A DNA stretch of 8,740 nt, from positions 1 through 8,740 of the forward strand of contig DATBMY010000014.1 of the NCBI GenBank assembly GCA_036554605.1, written 5' to 3'. The notes under the pieces are model-generated. The model saw only the letters and a program-made list of their open reading frames with translations. It had not been told where the DNA came from and ran no database searches. Shown here piece after piece: positions 6,230 to 8,740 of this stretch (its first letter is position 1; each line of letters opens with the position of its first letter). Both the position numbers and the translations under genes were made by a program. Origin of the DNA: DATBMY01 sp036554605 (lineage in GTDB: Bacteria; Acidobacteriota; Blastocatellia; UBA7656).

Positions 6230-8740
6230 TTACCGGCTCACGACGCCGCCTCGGATATAGCGCGCCGCCGGAGAATCCTTCATCGGCAGCGAGAAGCGTC
6301 GAATCCCGTCATAGCTATACAACGCGCCGGCTACGGCTCCGGCCGTCGGCACGAGGCCGATCTCTCCCACGCCCTTCGCGCCGTATGGTCCATCAGGGTG
6401 CTGGTCTTCTATCAAGACAAGCTCCACTTCAGGCATGTGCCTGGCGCGCAGCAAGCCTTGAGAATTAACCGTCATGGTCTGCGGCACGCCTCCCTCGACC
6501 CGAAACTCTTCCGTCAGCGCGAAGCCCAGCCCCATATGAACCGAGCCTTCTAACTGGCCCTCGAGAAGCGCGGGATTCATAACCCTTCCGACATCGTGTG
6601 CCGCTATGACTTTCGCGACTCGCCCTTCATCGTCGAGAATCACTACCTGAGTGGCAAAGCCGTAGGCGAAATGCGTCTTCGGCTTCTCCGCTTTGGCTTC
6701 AAGCGACAGCGTGTCATCGATCAACACCTCGCCATAGTAGGTTCGCCCGGCGAGGTCTTTCAGCGAAGCGCGTTCGAGGTCCGCCCTCAATTTTCTGGCT
6801 GCCTCCTGCACCGAGCGACAGCCGAGAAAGGTCCCGCGCGAGGCGGTCGTCTGGCCGCAGTCCAAATCATATTTCGTATCCGCGGAAACCTGTGTAAAGA
6901 TGCCGGGCGGCAACCCGGTCTCTTCGCAAGCGGTCTGTTGCAGAACGGTAAATAACCCCTGCCCCATCTCGGTGAATCCCGTATAGATTCCGACCGTGCC
7001 ATCCGCGCGGACTTCCAGCATCGCCTTGCCGTACTCGGGCAGTCCATTCCCGATGCCGACATTCTTAATACCGCAGGCAATGCCGGCGTACTTCGCATCT
7101 TTGTATGCCGATCTAACGGCTTCGAGAGTCTTCTTCAGCCCGACGCTTGACTCAAGCTGCTGCCCGGTGCAGAACCTGTCGCCGACATCGAGGGCGTTTC
7201 GATAGCGCATCTCCCATCCATCTATGCCTACTTTCTCCGCCAGTATGTCCATCATAGATTCGATGGCAAAGGCCGCCTGATTGGCGCCGAAACCGCGCAT
7301 GGCTCCGCAGGGCGGATTATTCGTATAGACCGCGAGCGACTCGACGTGGACGTTCTCGACTTTGTATGGGCCCGTGCAGTGGCCCGCGGCTCTTTCCAGC
7401 ACTTTGGAACCGACAGAGGCATAGGCCCCTTTGTCGCCGGTCATATAAGCTCGCACGGCCGTCAGATGTCCTTGCGCGTCGCAGCCGACCGTATAAGTCA
7501 TCTTGATGGGATGGCGCTTGGGATGCAGTCTTAAGCTCTCTTCACGGCTGAGCGTAAGCTTCACGGGCCGCCCGGTCACTTTCGCGAGAAGAGCCGTTTG
7601 CGCCTGGATACTCATATCTTCTTTGCCGCCGAAAGCCCCTCCGTTAGAGACCAGGGTGACGAAGACTCTCTCTTCGGGCATGCCTAAGAATGAAGCGATC
7701 TGGCGGCGATCATCAAATACGCCCTGCCCCTGTGTGTATACTCTCAGGCCATCATCTTCGGGCAGAGCGAGACAGGACTCGGGCTCAAGAAACATGTGCT
7801 CGATGAACTGGGTTTGAAAAGTATGCGTCGCCGTGTGCGCGGCAGTTTTCAGCGCTTCTTCAACATTGCCGCGCTTGATCTCCGACTTGCTCAGCAGGTT
7901 ACCTTTCTTGTGAAGACTTGGAGCACCGGGTTGCAAGGCGGCTTCCGTATCGGTTAAAGGCTCGCGCACCTCGTAGTCTACGACGATGGCCTCGGCCGCC
8001 CGGCGCGCCGTTTTCCTGTCCGCTGCCGCCACCGCGGCGATCACGTCGCCGACATATCGAGTCTCTTCACCTTCCGCGACGAATATAGGCCAGTCTTTAT
8101 AAATCAGCCCTTGATACCTCTCGCCCGGCGTATCGGCGGCGGTGACGATGGCGATAACACCGGGAATCTCGCTGGCTTTGTCCGTATGAATCTTCTTAAC
8201 AAGCGCGCGTGGATGCGCGGAGAGCAACACCGCGCCATGCAGCATCTCGGGAACGGTCATGTCATCTATAAAAAGTCGATCTCCAAGCGCGAGCTCTCGC
8301 GCCTCATAACGGGGCGTGCTCGTGCCGACCCGCCCGCTCGTATCCGTCTCCGGCAGGCGCTCGCCTCGTAACGCCCTGGCGGCCACCTTAATCGAGTCGA
8401 CGATCTTCACGTAGCCGGTGCAGCGGCAGTGGTGCATGCTCAGGATGCGGTTGATCTGGTCGTCGTCGGGGTCGGGGAATTTGTCTATGAGGTTCTTGGC
8501 TCGAACGATGATGCCGGGCGTGCAGAAGCCGCACTGCAAACCGCCGCATGCGATAAAGCTGTCGGCGAAGATGTCGCGCTCGCGCTCGCTGAAAGCTTCG
8601 AGAGTCAAAACCTTCTTCCCGGCAACGGCTCTCGCGGGCATTGCGCAGGATACCACGGCCCGGTTATCGACTATCACCGTGCAGCAGCCGCATTGGCCCT
8701 GAGGGCTGCAGCCGTCTTTTGGTGAAATCAGATTGAAAGT
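6230..8740 (-). CDS. Fused [2Fe-2S]/molybdopterin hydroxylase, xanthine dehydrogenase family (5' end beyond right edge)
   Basis: The frame is open from the right edge to TAA at 6230-6232, 836 residues in view. Numbering from the edge, a plant-type [2Fe-2S] motif has C11, C17, C20 and C32, with an extra C19. The second [2Fe-2S] domain has C70-x2-C73-x31-C105-x-C107. After a short linker the hammerhead domain starts near residue 150, followed by molybdopterin domains with GGAFGGKE (367-374), AMRGFGANQ (480-488), TEMGQG (590-595) and catalytic E793 in YGAKGVGE. It fuses the roles of the small and large subunits, as in E. coli XdhD and the selenium-dependent xanthine dehydrogenases, but has no FAD domain. 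About 28 N-terminal residues are probably missing, judged from the separate [2Fe-2S] subunit where the first Cys is residue 39. The GTG at 8677 is internal, inside the cluster motif, and is not the start. Selenium dependence cannot be judged from sequence. Confidence 0.93.
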   Translation of the reverse strand, partial: TFNLISPKDGCSPQGQCGCCTVIVDNRAVVSCAMPARAVAGKKVLTLEAFSERERDIFADSFIACGGLQCGFCTPGIIVRAKNLIDKFPDPDDDQINRILSMHHCRCTGYVKIVDSIKVAARALRGERLPETDTSGRVGTSTPRYEARELALGDRLFIDDMTVPEMLHGAVLLSAHPRALVKKIHTDKASEIPGVIAIVTAADTPGERYQGLIYKDWPIFVAEGEETRYVGDVIAAVAAADRKTARRAAEAIVVDYEVREPLTDTEAALQPGAPSLHKKGNLLSKSEIKRGNVEEALKTAAHTATHTFQTQFIEHMFLEPESCLALPEDDGLRVYTQGQGVFDDRRQIASFLGMPEERVFVTLVSNGGAFGGKEDMSIQAQTALLAKVTGRPVKLTLSREESLRLHPKRHPIKMTYTVGCDAQGHLTAVRAYMTGDKGAYASVGSKVLERAAGHCTGPYKVENVHVESLAVYTNNPPCGAMRGFGANQAAFAIESMMDILAEKVGIDGWEMRYRNALDVGDRFCTGQQLESSVGLKKTLEAVRSAYKDAKYAGIACGIKNVGIGNGLPEYGKAMLEVRADGTVGIYTGFTEMGQGLFTVLQQTACEETGLPPGIFTQVSADTKYDLDCGQTTASRGTFLGCRSVQEAARKLRADLERASLKDLAGRTYYGEVLIDDTLSLEAKAEKPKTHFAYGFATQVVILDDEGRVAKVIAAHDVGRVMNPALLEGQLEGSVHMGLGFALTEEFRVEGGVPQTMTVNSQGLLRARHMPEVELVLIEDQHPDGPYGAKGVGEIGLVPTAGAVAGALYSYDGIRRFSLPMKDSPAARYIRGGVVSR

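Larger units (their letters stand above)
1..8740 (-). other. Putative purine/N-heterocycle oxidation operon
   Basis: Six consecutive minus-strand genes show small gaps and no opposing gene. Order of transcription is fused hydroxylase, deaminase, molybdopterin subunit, [2Fe-2S] subunit, FAD subunit and PLP enzyme. The five genes ending at 1148 very likely share a transcript that starts beyond the right edge. The sixth may be co-transcribed or separately driven, because it lies behind a 116-base structured gap. No regulator, transporter or cofactor-maturation gene falls inside the window. Confidence 0.6.

Noticed and set aside
8677..8677. GTG at 8677 as start of the fused hydroxylase
   Set aside because: The frame continues upstream to the window edge and the upstream codons encode three of the four first-cluster cysteines, so the true start is outside.

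Overview
All supported genes lie on the minus strand and read from right to left as one compact, operon-like run. The window is cut inside the first gene (right edge) and inside the last gene (left edge). Transcription order is: (1) a fused [2Fe-2S]/molybdopterin hydroxylase of the xanthine dehydrogenase family (5' end missing); (2) an amidohydrolase of the purine/nucleoside deaminase type; (3) a second, stand-alone molybdopterin-binding subunit; (4) its separate [2Fe-2S] subunit; (5) a FAD-binding subunit; (6) a threonine-synthase-family PLP enzyme (3' end missing). Gaps between genes 2 to 5 are 29, 9 and 36 bases. Larger gaps follow gene 1 (55 bases) and gene 5 (116 bases). No RNA gene, CRISPR array, transposase or credible plus-strand gene was seen.

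The likely theme is catabolism or salvage of a purine or a related N-heterocycle. The amidohydrolase would deaminate an aminopurine (guanine or a deoxyadenosine-type nucleoside). The molybdenum hydroxylases would hydroxylate the ring at carbon, passing electrons through two [2Fe-2S] clusters to FAD. Two complete hydroxylase cores but only one FAD subunit are present, so either the FAD subunit is shared or the fused enzyme uses another acceptor. The gene set recalls the E. coli island carrying xdhD, ssnA, ygfM and the PLP lyase gene ygeX, but here the PLP slot is filled by a threonine-synthase-type protein with an N-terminal zinc-ribbon motif. That substitution is the most interesting biological hint; substrates cannot be fixed from sequence alone.

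The only non-coding stretch with clear structure is the 116-base gap before the PLP gene. Two G-rich tracts built on a roughly 7-base period lie there in opposite orientation. One is just upstream of the PLP start codon; the other runs into the end of the FAD-subunit gene and encodes its last dozen or so residues. Each tract also meets the textbook G-quadruplex pattern, on opposite DNA strands.

The organism is a bacterium with a moderately GC-rich genome, judged by eye and not calculated. G-rich interspersed heptad-like repeats and Xdh clusters of this style would fit an environmental lineage such as Acidobacteriota, but this assignment is weak.
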